Source of the DNA: Porphyromonadaceae bacterium UBA7176
GTDB taxonomy: Bacteria; Bacteroidota; Bacteroidia; Bacteroidales; Muribaculaceae
Direction: 5' to 3'
Length of the DNA stretch: 64,000 nt
Assembly (NCBI GenBank): GCA_002491245.1
Contig: DKVO01000021.1
Span: 36,959 to 100,958 of the forward strand
Part shown: positions 28,068 to 36,375 of the stretch, in pieces
How the letters are laid out: each line of letters starts with the position of its first letter
Position numbering within the stretch: the first letter of the stretch is position 1
Position numbers and translations under genes: made by a program
Notes under the pieces: model-generated
Told to the model about the DNA's origin: nothing
Databases searched by the model: none
What the model saw: the letters and a program-made list of their open reading frames with translations, nothing else

Positions 28068-30350
28068 ATGAATCGATTTCTGCTATTGATCCTGCCTGTC
28101 GTCCTTATGGCCTGCAATGCACGGGTCGACGACAGGACATACAATTCGGGCATACACATCATTCCACAACCCACACAGATAGAAACATCCGAAGGTACTT
28201 TCACTATCGACAGGTCTACTGCAATAGTCATCGATGGGAAGATATGGGAAAAAGAGGCCGGTGTGCTCGCCGACAAACTCGCTGCGGCAAGCGGCATGGT
28301 CTTGCCGCTGTATGACCGCGAAAGGGAAAACGCAATCATACTCCGGACCGACCGTAATATCGGGAGTGAAGGATATACGATTGACGTTGACAAAAAACAC
28401 ATCATCCTTTCTGCCTCGACTGAAACAGGAATGTTCTATGCCATCCAAAGTTTATTGCAACTCTTGCCGGCAGAGATAGAAGGCGTTGTTCCGGCCGATA
28501 TTGTATTGTCTGTCCCGGCTGTCAGAATTTCCGACAGTCCCCGTTTCAGCTACCGGGGACTTATGATCGACGTATGCCGCCACTTCTTTTCCATAGAAGA
28601 ACTTAAGCGTCAGATTTCGGTAATGGCGATGCTCAAACTGAACTATCTGCATCTCCACCTAACCGACAACCAAGGATGGCGCATAGATATTGACCGTTAC
28701 CCCGAATTGGTTGAACATTCCGCCGTCCAGGAAACATACAATGGTGAAAAATATGGACCTTTCTACTATACGAAAGATGATATAAGGGAACTTATCAGTT
28801 TCGCCGACAGCCATCATGTGGAAGTAATTCCTGAAATAGAGTTTCCCGGACATAGCCTGGCAGCATTAGTCGCCTTTCCCGAACTTTCATGCACCGGAGG
28901 CCCATTCGAGAGCGAACAGGTATTCGGCTATGAGGAAAATGTATTCTGCGTAGGCAACGACTCTGTCTTCTCGTTTATGGAAAATGTTTTGCAGGAAATT
29001 GCAGACCTGTTTCCTTCGCAATATCTCCATATCGGAGGTGACGAGTGCGTGAAAAAATATTGGACCACATGTCCGCGTTGTCAGGCCTTGGCGGCGAAAC
29101 TGAACCTGAAACCGGACGGTGGACATTCGGTCGAAGAACAATTGCAAAGCTATGCGATCAAACGCATGGAAAGCTACATCTCCGGTTCTTTGGGCAAACG
29201 GATGCTCGGCTGGGAAGAAATACTCGAAGGCGGACTACCCGATGGAGCGGCCGTAATGAGCTGGAAGGGTACGGAAAGCGGTGCTGAAGCGGCAGCCTTG
29301 CACCACGATGTAGTAATGGCATCGATGGCCGACGGACTTTATCTCTGTGCCGCACAGGGGGCCGACGAAGTCGAACCGGCTGCTATGGGCGGACAATCAT
29401 TGCTCAAAGACGTATACGAGTTTGAACCTGTGCCCGAATGTCTTGACAAAGAAGACAGGTCCTTCGTCATCGGTACACAGGCCTGTCTATGGAGTGAATG
29501 GACTCCTACAGTCGAGCTTTTAGAGTACATGCTCTATCCGCGAGCAGTAGCCCTGGCCGAAACGGCATGGTCGCAACCTGGCAACAAGGATTGGAGTGAT
29601 TTTTTAAGACGACTCGAAAACATACAGGTCAGGTTAGACATGAAAGGTATCAACTACCACATTCCAATACCTGAAGGAGAGCTGACCACAAACCGTGTCT
29701 TTACCGGAGATTCTGTGACATTGGAGTTTACCAACAGCCACAACCTCCCCATGATATATACCGACGACAACTCCACGCCCGAAAAAGGCTCTCCGCTACT
29801 GCCGGAACAACTCATCATACACAACCCGTGCACTCTTAAAATATGCACAAAAACAGCAGCCTGCAAATTTAGTCCAGTACGTACGGTCGTTGTAGAGAAA
29901 CAGCAACCCATGCCTGCGATGCATGGTGAATACCACGATAAAATCAGGCTATCATTGGCTACCGGACTCTTCAAAAATGAAAATGATTACTCACAAGCCG
30001 TATTCGATACCGACACTGTGATCGATTCTTTCGCCTCATACGACAACAGCAAATTCGATTTTAAATCACCTTCGCTGGCAGTCTACTGCGGTGTGGTCAA
30101 TGTACCACAGACAGGTGTCTACACTTTCAAATCGAATGCCGATGAACTATGGATTGCCGACCGGCGGCTGATCTACAATCCCACATCATCACGCTTTTAC
30201 AGGCAGAAGTCACAAATTGCCTTGGAAAAAGGTCCGCACCCTTTTAGATTAGTATTCTCAAACCGCCTCAAAGAAGGTTTTGCCTCATGCTGGTACCCTA
30301 TCGATTTCCAATATCAGTTACCATCGGGCGGCGAATGGTTAAAACCTTAA
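28068..30350 (+). CDS. GH20 beta-N-acetylhexosaminidase, lipoprotein
   Basis: A 760-residue enzyme that removes terminal beta-linked GlcNAc or GalNAc. The signal peptide ends in the lipobox VLMAC, so it is lipid-anchored. Residues about 25-160 form the GH20 N-terminal alpha/beta domain (IHIIPQPTQIE). The barrel starts at FSYRGLMIDVCRHFF, includes LHLHLTDNQGWRID and EIEFPGHSLA, and has the catalytic Asp-Glu pair in HIGGDEC. A chitobiase-type C-terminal domain and a PA14-like domain (VPQTGVYTFKSNADELWI) follow. The ATG at 28068 gives the lipobox at the right place; longer frames upstream overlap the previous gene. Confidence 0.93.
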   Translation: MNRFLLLILPVVLMACNARVDDRTYNSGIHIIPQPTQIETSEGTFTIDRSTAIVIDGKIWEKEAGVLADKLAAASGMVLPLYDRERENAIILRTDRNIGSEGYTIDVDKKHIILSASTETGMFYAIQSLLQLLPAEIEGVVPADIVLSVPAVRISDSPRFSYRGLMIDVCRHFFSIEELKRQISVMAMLKLNYLHLHLTDNQGWRIDIDRYPELVEHSAVQETYNGEKYGPFYYTKDDIRELISFADSHHVEVIPEIEFPGHSLAALVAFPELSCTGGPFESEQVFGYEENVFCVGNDSVFSFMENVLQEIADLFPSQYLHIGGDECVKKYWTTCPRCQALAAKLNLKPDGGHSVEEQLQSYAIKRMESYISGSLGKRMLGWEEILEGGLPDGAAVMSWKGTESGAEAAALHHDVVMASMADGLYLCAAQGADEVEPAAMGGQSLLKDVYEFEPVPECLDKEDRSFVIGTQACLWSEWTPTVELLEYMLYPRAVALAETAWSQPGNKDWSDFLRRLENIQVRLDMKGINYHIPIPEGELTTNRVFTGDSVTLEFTNSHNLPMIYTDDNSTPEKGSPLLPEQLIIHNPCTLKICTKTAACKFSPVRTVVVEKQQPMPAMHGEYHDKIRLSLATGLFKNENDYSQAVFDTDTVIDSFASYDNSKFDFKSPSLAVYCGVVNVPQTGVYTFKSNADELWIADRRLIYNPTSSRFYRQKSQIALEKGPHPFRLVFSNRLKEGFASCWYPIDFQYQLPSGGEWLKP

Positions 30351-30354
30351 TAAC

Positions 30355-31389
30355 ATGCCTGAAATGAAAAATATCTTTAAAATTCTTGCCATATCAAGTA
30401 TCGTCACATCGTGCCACTCCGGCAATATAGCCGAGACAGACCTGAACACAGACCGTGAAGTAAACCAACTGTATCTCAACTCAACACCCGGAAAAGAAAT
30501 GATTGTCGATGTCGACATGTGTACCGATGTCGATGATGCCTGCGCCTTGAGGATAGCCACCGCTCTCGACGACGACGGCATAATCGACCTCAAAGGCGTG
30601 GCATTCTCTGTCAACGGGCCCAATAACCTCGAGGCTTTACGCGGTTTCCTGCTCCACGACGGCAAGCCCGATGTGTTGATAGGAAAAAGCTCGGTCGACA
30701 ATATCCCCGAAGAGTCTCCCTATTGGGATCTTATGGCCAGCTATAGCGACGGAAACATCGGCGACCTCGATGCCGTGAAGATGTACCGAAAGATATTGTC
30801 GGAGAGTCGCACTCCCGTCGATATTGTCACGACCGGATATACCACCAACATCGAATGTCTCCTCAAGAGCGGTCCCGACGAATACTCTCCCCTCTCCGGG
30901 CTGGAGCTGGTCAAACGCAAATGTGGTCAATTATATGTCGTAGGTGCAACATACCCCGAAGGTCGATGCAACAATATCTGGTTTGCACCGGCAGCGAGGA
31001 CAGCTGCCGATTACATAAGCAAAAACTGGCCATTCCCCATCCTCTTTTTCACCAACGACGTAGGTGGACGCCTCGAGTGTGGCGCAGGCCTGCAGGCTGT
31101 AGATATCAACCACAACGACATCGTGACCAAGGCCCTCGATGCTTTCGGTACCGACAACGGACGCTGGGCCTGGGATCCGTTCGGAGTATGGTGCGCGGCT
31201 TACGCTTGCGGCAAAATAAACCGCCTCGGATTTAAAAGAGTAGATATCCACATCGACACCGAGACAGGTCAAAACACCTTCACCGACGCCAACAACGGAA
31301 AGCATTTTGTCATATATCCGCTATGTGACAACAAAGGTTATTACAATTCGATGATGGACCATCTGCTCATAAAAAAGGCCCGACTTTAG
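30355..31389 (+). CDS. Nucleoside hydrolase-like lipoprotein
   Basis: A 344-residue protein with a lipobox-like IVTSC after a short hydrophobic stretch. The following DVDMCTDVDDACAL is a variant of the DTDxGxDDAxAL calcium-binding motif of inosine-uridine nucleoside hydrolases. A later ILFFTNDVGG and the NGRWAWDPFGVWCA segment are also placed as in that fold. Family enzymes split nucleosides or related N-ribosides into base and ribose. The export signal would put this one outside the cytoplasm. It is the third gene of the operon, 4 bases after GH20; an ATG at 30364 is an alternative start. The substrate is unknown. Confidence 0.78.
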   Translation: MPEMKNIFKILAISSIVTSCHSGNIAETDLNTDREVNQLYLNSTPGKEMIVDVDMCTDVDDACALRIATALDDDGIIDLKGVAFSVNGPNNLEALRGFLLHDGKPDVLIGKSSVDNIPEESPYWDLMASYSDGNIGDLDAVKMYRKILSESRTPVDIVTTGYTTNIECLLKSGPDEYSPLSGLELVKRKCGQLYVVGATYPEGRCNNIWFAPAARTAADYISKNWPFPILFFTNDVGGRLECGAGLQAVDINHNDIVTKALDAFGTDNGRWAWDPFGVWCAAYACGKINRLGFKRVDIHIDTETGQNTFTDANNGKHFVIYPLCDNKGYYNSMMDHLLIKKARL

Positions 31390-31425
31390 CTGTTACTGGG
31401 GCAAAAAAGGCCATAAAGAACCAAC

Positions 31426-31484
31426 TTTTACAATGATTTGTTATAATTGCAGTAGGTTTTTACAGCAATTTGTTGTAATTTTGC
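31426..31484 (+). promoter_or_regulatory. Promoter with two directly repeated operator-like sites before the winged-helix gene
   Basis: TAATTTTG at 31476-31483 is a -7 match, about 68 bases before the ATG. A sequence of about 25 bases occurs twice, at 31426-31450 and 31457-31484. The shared core is TTACA-(9 bases)-TGTTRTAA, with inverted arms TTACA/TGTAA in the second copy. The second copy covers the -7 element, as an operator for a repressor would. Confidence 0.5.
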
Positions 31485-31551
31485 CGCCAATTCATACCGA
31501 AATTCGAAATACACATATATTGTCTAACATCAAAACTAAACATTCAACACA

Positions 31552-31770
31552 ATGAACACAGAAACTATCGGCATGTATGCCGGCTCTGTTTGGGTTGCAC
31601 TCAACAACGCCGATGCACTCGGTGTAAAACAGATTAAAAAAATGACCAAACTCAAAGACAAAGAGGTTTTCGCTGCTTTGGGTTGGCTTGCTCGCGAAGG
31701 CAAAGTAACTATCCTTCCCGACACTGAAGACGAAAAGGAACTTATAATCTCCCTTACCGGCGACAAATAA
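31552..31770 (+). CDS. Small winged-helix protein (DUF2582 type)
   Basis: A 72-residue protein, nearly all one winged helix-turn-helix: ETIGMYAGSVWVALN, LGVKQIKKMTKLKDKEVFAALGWLAREGKV, then a short wing and TLPD-like end. It matches the DUF2582 winged-helix family of Bacteroidales. Members lack a sensor domain; DNA binding is likely but targets are unknown. It stands alone between an operator-like direct repeat upstream and a strong terminator downstream, so autoregulation is plausible (inference). Confidence 0.85.
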   Translation: MNTETIGMYAGSVWVALNNADALGVKQIKKMTKLKDKEVFAALGWLAREGKVTILPDTEDEKELIISLTGDK

Positions 31771-31788
31771 GTTCTATCCTGATACAAC

Positions 31789-31838
31789 AGCAGAGCACCC
31801 CGGCGTACAAATTAGTCGGGGTGCTCTGCTTTTTTTTA
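31789..31838 (+). terminator. Strong intrinsic terminator
   Basis: A perfect 13-bp stem, GCAGAGCACCCCG and its complement (31790-31802, 31817-31829), a 14-base loop and a run of eight T (31830-31837). It lies 20 bases after the winged-helix stop codon. Confidence 0.9.
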
Positions 31839-31907
31839 AATTTTTGCCCAACAATATGTCCGGCTAAGATGTTTACATGATATTCATCATTATTATCGCC
31901 CGGCTAT

Positions 31908-33227
31908 ATGAAACGTATCATCGTACTGCTTTTTGTCGTAATCGCCACTGTCGCAACATTTGTAAACGCACGCACCCTCAACGACGACTTCATCGACTCA
32001 ACCGCCAAATCGCACAAACTAATATTTATCGACGGCAAACCGGCCGACGGCGACGAACTGCGCCAATACACCGACTCTGTCCGACAACGTATCGCGGCTT
32101 TTTACTACGACCAGTTCCACCACTTCATGGACCCCGGAGCACCCTACTTCCTTTTTCTCAGCAAAGATTCCAAACTCGCGATGGGAATAGGCGGAGCTGT
32201 CCGTATGCGTGCATATTACGACTGGGGCGGAGCCATTCCGGCTCCGGGCTTCGCGCCGGCTCTGATTCCAATTCCTGCCAATCCGTCTGAGATGCGACAC
32301 TTCGGCACAACCCCGGCCGGAACATGCCTGTTCTTCAGAGTGCTCGGACAAAATAAAACCCTCGGGGAGTACCAGCTGTATATCGAAGCCGATTTCACAG
32401 GCTACCAATCGCGCGATTTCAAGCTCAAAAAAGCATACGCCATCATAAACAACCTCACCGTAGGCTACGCCGCATCGACATTCTCCGACCCGGCAGCCAT
32501 ACCTCCTACCGTCGATGCCCAGGGACCGGCCAATAAGATGACTCCGACTGCTGTACTCGTCAGATACATGCCCGTGATAAAAGACAAATGGTACCTCGCC
32601 GTATCGGCCGAAACCCCCGATGCCGCCATCGGCGCCGACGGCAAAAATACATCGGCAGTGAGCAACTGGTTGCCCGATTTCGCCGCTTTCGTCCAGTATC
32701 AGTGGGCACAGGGTCAACATGTACGCCTATCGGGTATAGTGCGCACCTTGTCCTACCGCGACCTGATCAACAGCACCAACCATAACAAAATAGGCCGCGC
32801 CCTGCAGCTCAGCGCCACAGGCTCGCCGCACCGCTCTGTCACTCTGTTTGCGACAGCCAACTACGGCCACGGGTACGCAAGCCTCGGCGGCGACCTGATG
32901 ATGGGAGCCAACGACCTTGTTGCCGACCCGTCGCAACCGGGTACACTCTATGCTCCGGCTTCTTTCGGGTGGTGCCTCGGAATGAAATACAACTTCACGC
33001 CGTCGCTCTTCGCGAGCATATCGGCCAGTCAGACTCGTTTCCTGCCAAGCCATCAGGTTGCTCCCGACCTTTACAAATACGGCATAGCATCGGCTGTAAA
33101 CGTGTTTTGGAACATGACTCCGCGTATGCAGGTTGGTGCAGAATTCGATTTCGGTTACAGGCGCAACTTCAATGGCGACCACCGCTCAGCCAAACGTATA
33201 GGAGCCATGTGCATGTTCTCGTTCTGA
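31908..33227 (+). CDS. DcaP-like outer-membrane porin
   Basis: A 439-residue exported protein. After the signal peptide come a helical segment (about residues 40-70) and then LAMGIGGAVRMRAYYDWGG. From there, alternating amphipathic strands run to the end, closing with the aromatic C-terminus CMFSF. The pattern is that of DcaP-family trimeric channels (PF19577-like), which carry small solutes across the outer membrane. It sits alone, convergent with the META gene. Substrate is unknown. Confidence 0.78.
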   Translation: MKRIIVLLFVVIATVATFVNARTLNDDFIDSTAKSHKLIFIDGKPADGDELRQYTDSVRQRIAAFYYDQFHHFMDPGAPYFLFLSKDSKLAMGIGGAVRMRAYYDWGGAIPAPGFAPALIPIPANPSEMRHFGTTPAGTCLFFRVLGQNKTLGEYQLYIEADFTGYQSRDFKLKKAYAIINNLTVGYAASTFSDPAAIPPTVDAQGPANKMTPTAVLVRYMPVIKDKWYLAVSAETPDAAIGADGKNTSAVSNWLPDFAAFVQYQWAQGQHVRLSGIVRTLSYRDLINSTNHNKIGRALQLSATGSPHRSVTLFATANYGHGYASLGGDLMMGANDLVADPSQPGTLYAPASFGWCLGMKYNFTPSLFASISASQTRFLPSHQVAPDLYKYGIASAVNVFWNMTPRMQVGAEFDFGYRRNFNGDHRSAKRIGAMCMFSF

Positions 33228-33254
33228 AACCGGTCACACCCGGTACCGGGCAAA

Positions 33255-34160
33255 TCAGCGTGCGTCGACAGCTTTGCGCTTGAGAGTCATCACTTCCTTG
33301 CCTTTTGAGTTGAGCAGCAACACCGTATCTTCTTTCTTTCCGGCTATGGCCGACACAGCCTCCTCGAGCCCGACCATAATACGGCGCTCCTGATCCGATT
33401 TGGGACACGCCATGCGCGTCAGGCCCATATTTGAGAAATCGACAGCATTGCTCCTCAACGGATCGATATACAGATCCCCGTTGAAATGATTGCAACCCGT
33501 ATTACCGTGTATCTTAAGTTCGGCCACATCAATGAAGATATTGGCCTCCTCATCGTTTATCTTCTTGCCGTCGGCCGATGTCACCGCCCAGTTTCCGTTG
33601 AGAAACTCCATATTATGCCGGCGGTATATCGCCTCATTATTACCATTCTTGCCGTTGAAGTAGAGATACGTGTCCTGCCCTATGCGGCGGCAATCGAGAG
33701 CGAGCGGCACACCATCGGCAAACAGTTTACCTACCGCCGGAGCATATTCCACATCTGGGCAATACTTCATCGTCGAAAGTACGTTGGCAAACACCATTTC
33801 TCCGTTCGACCGTATCGTATAATCACCATTCACCACATTACATCCGTCCGATGCATAGAAGCGGCCTCTGGAGTCGAAATAGATATAAGGCTGTTCATCC
33901 TCGGCGTTAATCTCGAGATCGCCCACCGACACAACCGTCCAGCGGCCACCCGTAAGCTGAGCCTCGGTAGGCAGCGTGCCCAACACACTCCCCGGCACCT
34001 CAGGAGTCTCTATATCCTTGAGAGTCCCTTTCTTCTTATCAACCTTGAGTTGCTGCACCGTGGGGGCATCACCTCCGCCCTTGGCCGTTTTGTTGAACAA
34101 TGAGCAGGAACACATCATAAATGCCGCCGCCACGCAAAATATGGTCTGTATATATTTCAT
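33255..34160 (-). CDS. META domain (HslJ-like) lipoprotein
   Basis: A 301-residue lipoprotein (lipobox MMCSC). Two META/HslJ domains follow each other: GGRWTVVSVGD...SDGCNVVNGDYTI (about residues 75-165) and NGNWAVTSADGK...GNTGCNHFNGDLYI (about 195-290). Each contains the GCNxxxGxY-type core with its conserved cysteine. Such proteins are linked to envelope or heat stress and to motility in various bacteria, with no enzymatic role known. Between this gene and the porin lies a 12-bp perfect palindrome, CCCGGTACCGGG (33239-33250), possibly part of a shared terminator. Confidence 0.85.
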   Translation of the reverse strand: MKYIQTIFCVAAAFMMCSCSLFNKTAKGGGDAPTVQQLKVDKKKGTLKDIETPEVPGSVLGTLPTEAQLTGGRWTVVSVGDLEINAEDEQPYIYFDSRGRFYASDGCNVVNGDYTIRSNGEMVFANVLSTMKYCPDVEYAPAVGKLFADGVPLALDCRRIGQDTYLYFNGKNGNNEAIYRRHNMEFLNGNWAVTSADGKKINDEEANIFIDVAELKIHGNTGCNHFNGDLYIDPLRSNAVDFSNMGLTRMACPKSDQERRIMVGLEEAVSAIAGKKEDTVLLLNSKGKEVMTLKRKAVDAR

Positions 34161-34268
34161 GTCGTTACATTTTTACCGCAGGACGGACACAAAGCTCCGC
34201 CCGGAATTTTTTTCGCGCTGTAAAATTACGAAAAAGCCCCGAAATTTCATCATGTCAAGAAAATTTCG

Positions 34269-34276
34269 TAACTTTG
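34269..34276 (+). promoter_or_regulatory. Promoter -7 element for gyrB
   Basis: TAACTTTG matches TAnnTTTG and lies 77 bases before the gyrB ATG. No clear TTTG is seen at the right distance upstream. Confidence 0.5.
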
Positions 34277-34353
34277 TATGCTTAAAAAGAAGAACCAAAC
34301 ATTCAACTTTCGCTCCTCAGTCCAGTAGAGTAGGCGAAATTTAACAATCGAAT

Positions 34354-36285
34354 ATGGCAGAAGAAGAAAAGGAATACAGCGCCAGTAATATCCAGGTGCT
34401 CGAAGGGCTCGAAGCCGTCCGTAAGCGCCCGGCGATGTATATCGGCGACATTTCCGAAAAAGGCTTGCACCACCTCGTATACGAAGTGGTTGACAACAGC
34501 ATCGACGAAGCCCTTGCCGGCTTCGCAAAGGAAATAAACGTAACGATCAACGAAGACAACTCCATAACCGTTGTCGACGATGGCCGAGGCATACCCGTCG
34601 ACATGCATGAGAAAGAACACAAAAGCGCCCTCGAAGTCGTCCTCACCGTCCTCCATGCCGGCGGCAAGTTCGATAAAGGCTCCTATAAGGTTTCCGGCGG
34701 CCTCCACGGCGTGGGCGTATCGTGCGTGAACGCACTCTCGACATATCTGCGTGCCGAAGTACGCCGAAACGGCAAAATATATGCCCAGGAATACAGCTGC
34801 GGCAAGCCCACGACCGAACTGATGATCGTAGGCGAAAGCGACCACACCGGCACGACAGTGACATTCAAACCCGACGCAAGCATTTTCACTGCCACCGTCT
34901 ACAACTACGACACCCTCGCCAATCGCCTCCGCGACCTCGCATTCCTCAATGCCGGCATTACGCTCCACCTCGCCGACATGAGGCAGCTCGACAGCGAAGG
35001 CAATCCGCGCAAAGAGACATTCTACAGCCGCGACGGTCTCAGGGAATTTGTCGAATACATCGACTCAAGCAAAGAACCGCTCATTCCTCACGTCATACAT
35101 CTCAGCACCGAGAGAGCCGGCATACCCGTTGAAGTCGCCATGACTTACAACACCACTCAGAACGAAAACATCTACTCCTTCGTCAACAACATCAACACCA
35201 TCGAGGGCGGCACACACCTCACCGGCTTCCGCCGCGGTCTCACCACAACCCTCAAAAAATATGCCGACGACAACAACCTCCTCAAAAACGCCAAAGTAGA
35301 AATCGCCGGCGACGACTTCCGCGACGGTCTCACAGCCGTCATCTCGGTAAAAGTGCTCGAACCCCAGTTCGAAGGACAGACAAAAACCAAACTCGGCAAC
35401 AGTGAGGTCGCCCCGGCAGTAGCCGCGGCAATCAGCGAAGCCCTCGGCAACTACCTCGAAGAGCATCCCAAAGAAGCAAAAGTCATAGTCGAGAAAGTCG
35501 TTCTCGCAGCACAGGCTCGCCATGCTGCTATGGCTGCACGTCAGAAAGTTCTGCGCAAATCGCCCCTCTTCGGTGGCGGACTCCCCGGCAAACTCACCGA
35601 CTGCTCAAGCCACACAGCCGAAGACTGCGAGCTTTTCCTCGTCGAGGGTGACTCCGCAGGCGGTACAGCCAAACTCGCGCGCGACCGACGCACTCAGGCC
35701 GTCCTGCCGCTCCGAGGCAAAATCCTGAACGTCGAAAAAGCGATGGACCACAAAATTTTCGACAACCAGGAAATCACCAGCCTTTTCCGCGCCCTCCGCG
35801 TGACAATCGGCACCGAAGACGACCCCAAGGCACCAAACCTCTCCAAGCTCGCATACCACAAAGTCATCATCATGACCGATGCCGACGTCGACGGCGCACA
35901 CATCGCAACGCTCCTGATGACATTCTTCTTCCGCCGCATGAGGCCCATTATCGAAAACGGACACCTCTTCCTCGCCTCTCCGCCACTCTACAAATGCAAG
36001 ATGGGCAAGAATGAGGAATACTGCTGGAACGACACTCAGGTGCAGCAATTCATCGCAAAGTACGGCGAGCGCACACAGATCCAACGCTACAAAGGTCTTG
36101 GCGAGATGAGCGACGAAGAGCTCCGCTACACCACCATGTCGCCTGAGCACCGCATCCTCAAGCAGGTGCAGATCAGCGACGCGGCCGAAGCCGACCGCAT
36201 ATTCTCGATGCTCATGGGCGAAGACGTAGGCCCGAGGCGCGACTTCATCGAAGCAAACGCCACATACGCCACCATCGACGCCTAA
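34354..36285 (+). CDS. gyrB: DNA gyrase subunit B
   Basis: A 643-residue type IIA topoisomerase ATPase subunit. The GHKL ATPase is shown by LVYEVVDNSIDEALAG, VVDDGRGIPV and GGLHGVGVSCVNALS. The TOPRIM domain has VEGDSAGG and MTDADVDGAHI. QTKTKLGNSEV and the ending AEADRIFSMLMGEDVGPRRDFIE favour GyrB over ParE. The length is the short form without the extra domain of Enterobacteria. It introduces negative supercoils together with GyrA, whose gene is not in the window. Confidence 0.94.
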   Translation: MAEEEKEYSASNIQVLEGLEAVRKRPAMYIGDISEKGLHHLVYEVVDNSIDEALAGFAKEINVTINEDNSITVVDDGRGIPVDMHEKEHKSALEVVLTVLHAGGKFDKGSYKVSGGLHGVGVSCVNALSTYLRAEVRRNGKIYAQEYSCGKPTTELMIVGESDHTGTTVTFKPDASIFTATVYNYDTLANRLRDLAFLNAGITLHLADMRQLDSEGNPRKETFYSRDGLREFVEYIDSSKEPLIPHVIHLSTERAGIPVEVAMTYNTTQNENIYSFVNNINTIEGGTHLTGFRRGLTTTLKKYADDNNLLKNAKVEIAGDDFRDGLTAVISVKVLEPQFEGQTKTKLGNSEVAPAVAAAISEALGNYLEEHPKEAKVIVEKVVLAAQARHAAMAARQKVLRKSPLFGGGLPGKLTDCSSHTAEDCELFLVEGDSAGGTAKLARDRRTQAVLPLRGKILNVEKAMDHKIFDNQEITSLFRALRVTIGTEDDPKAPNLSKLAYHKVIIMTDADVDGAHIATLLMTFFFRRMRPIIENGHLFLASPPLYKCKMGKNEEYCWNDTQVQQFIAKYGERTQIQRYKGLGEMSDEELRYTTMSPEHRILKQVQISDAAEADRIFSMLMGEDVGPRRDFIEANATYATIDA

Positions 36286-36298
36286 AGCCAACTCTTCA

Positions 36299-36333
36299 AG
36301 CCCCGGGTTTGTTATTTACACATACCCGGGGTT
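36299..36333 (+). terminator. GC-rich hairpin between gyrB and rnr
   Basis: A perfect 8-bp stem CCCCGGGT / ACCCGGGG (36301-36308, 36324-36331), extended by two weak pairs at its base, 13 bases after the gyrB stop. There is no T-run on either side, so it may be a weak terminator or an mRNA 3'-end stabiliser rather than a full stop. Confidence 0.45.
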
Positions 36334-36375
36334 ACAAATATCATCGCGCCGGCACAAAACACATTACTACCCATC

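Noticed and set aside
34354..36285. Reading the topoisomerase gene as parE
   Set aside because: QTKTKLGNSEV and the C-terminal sequence favour GyrB; the shared TOPRIM motifs alone would not decide it.
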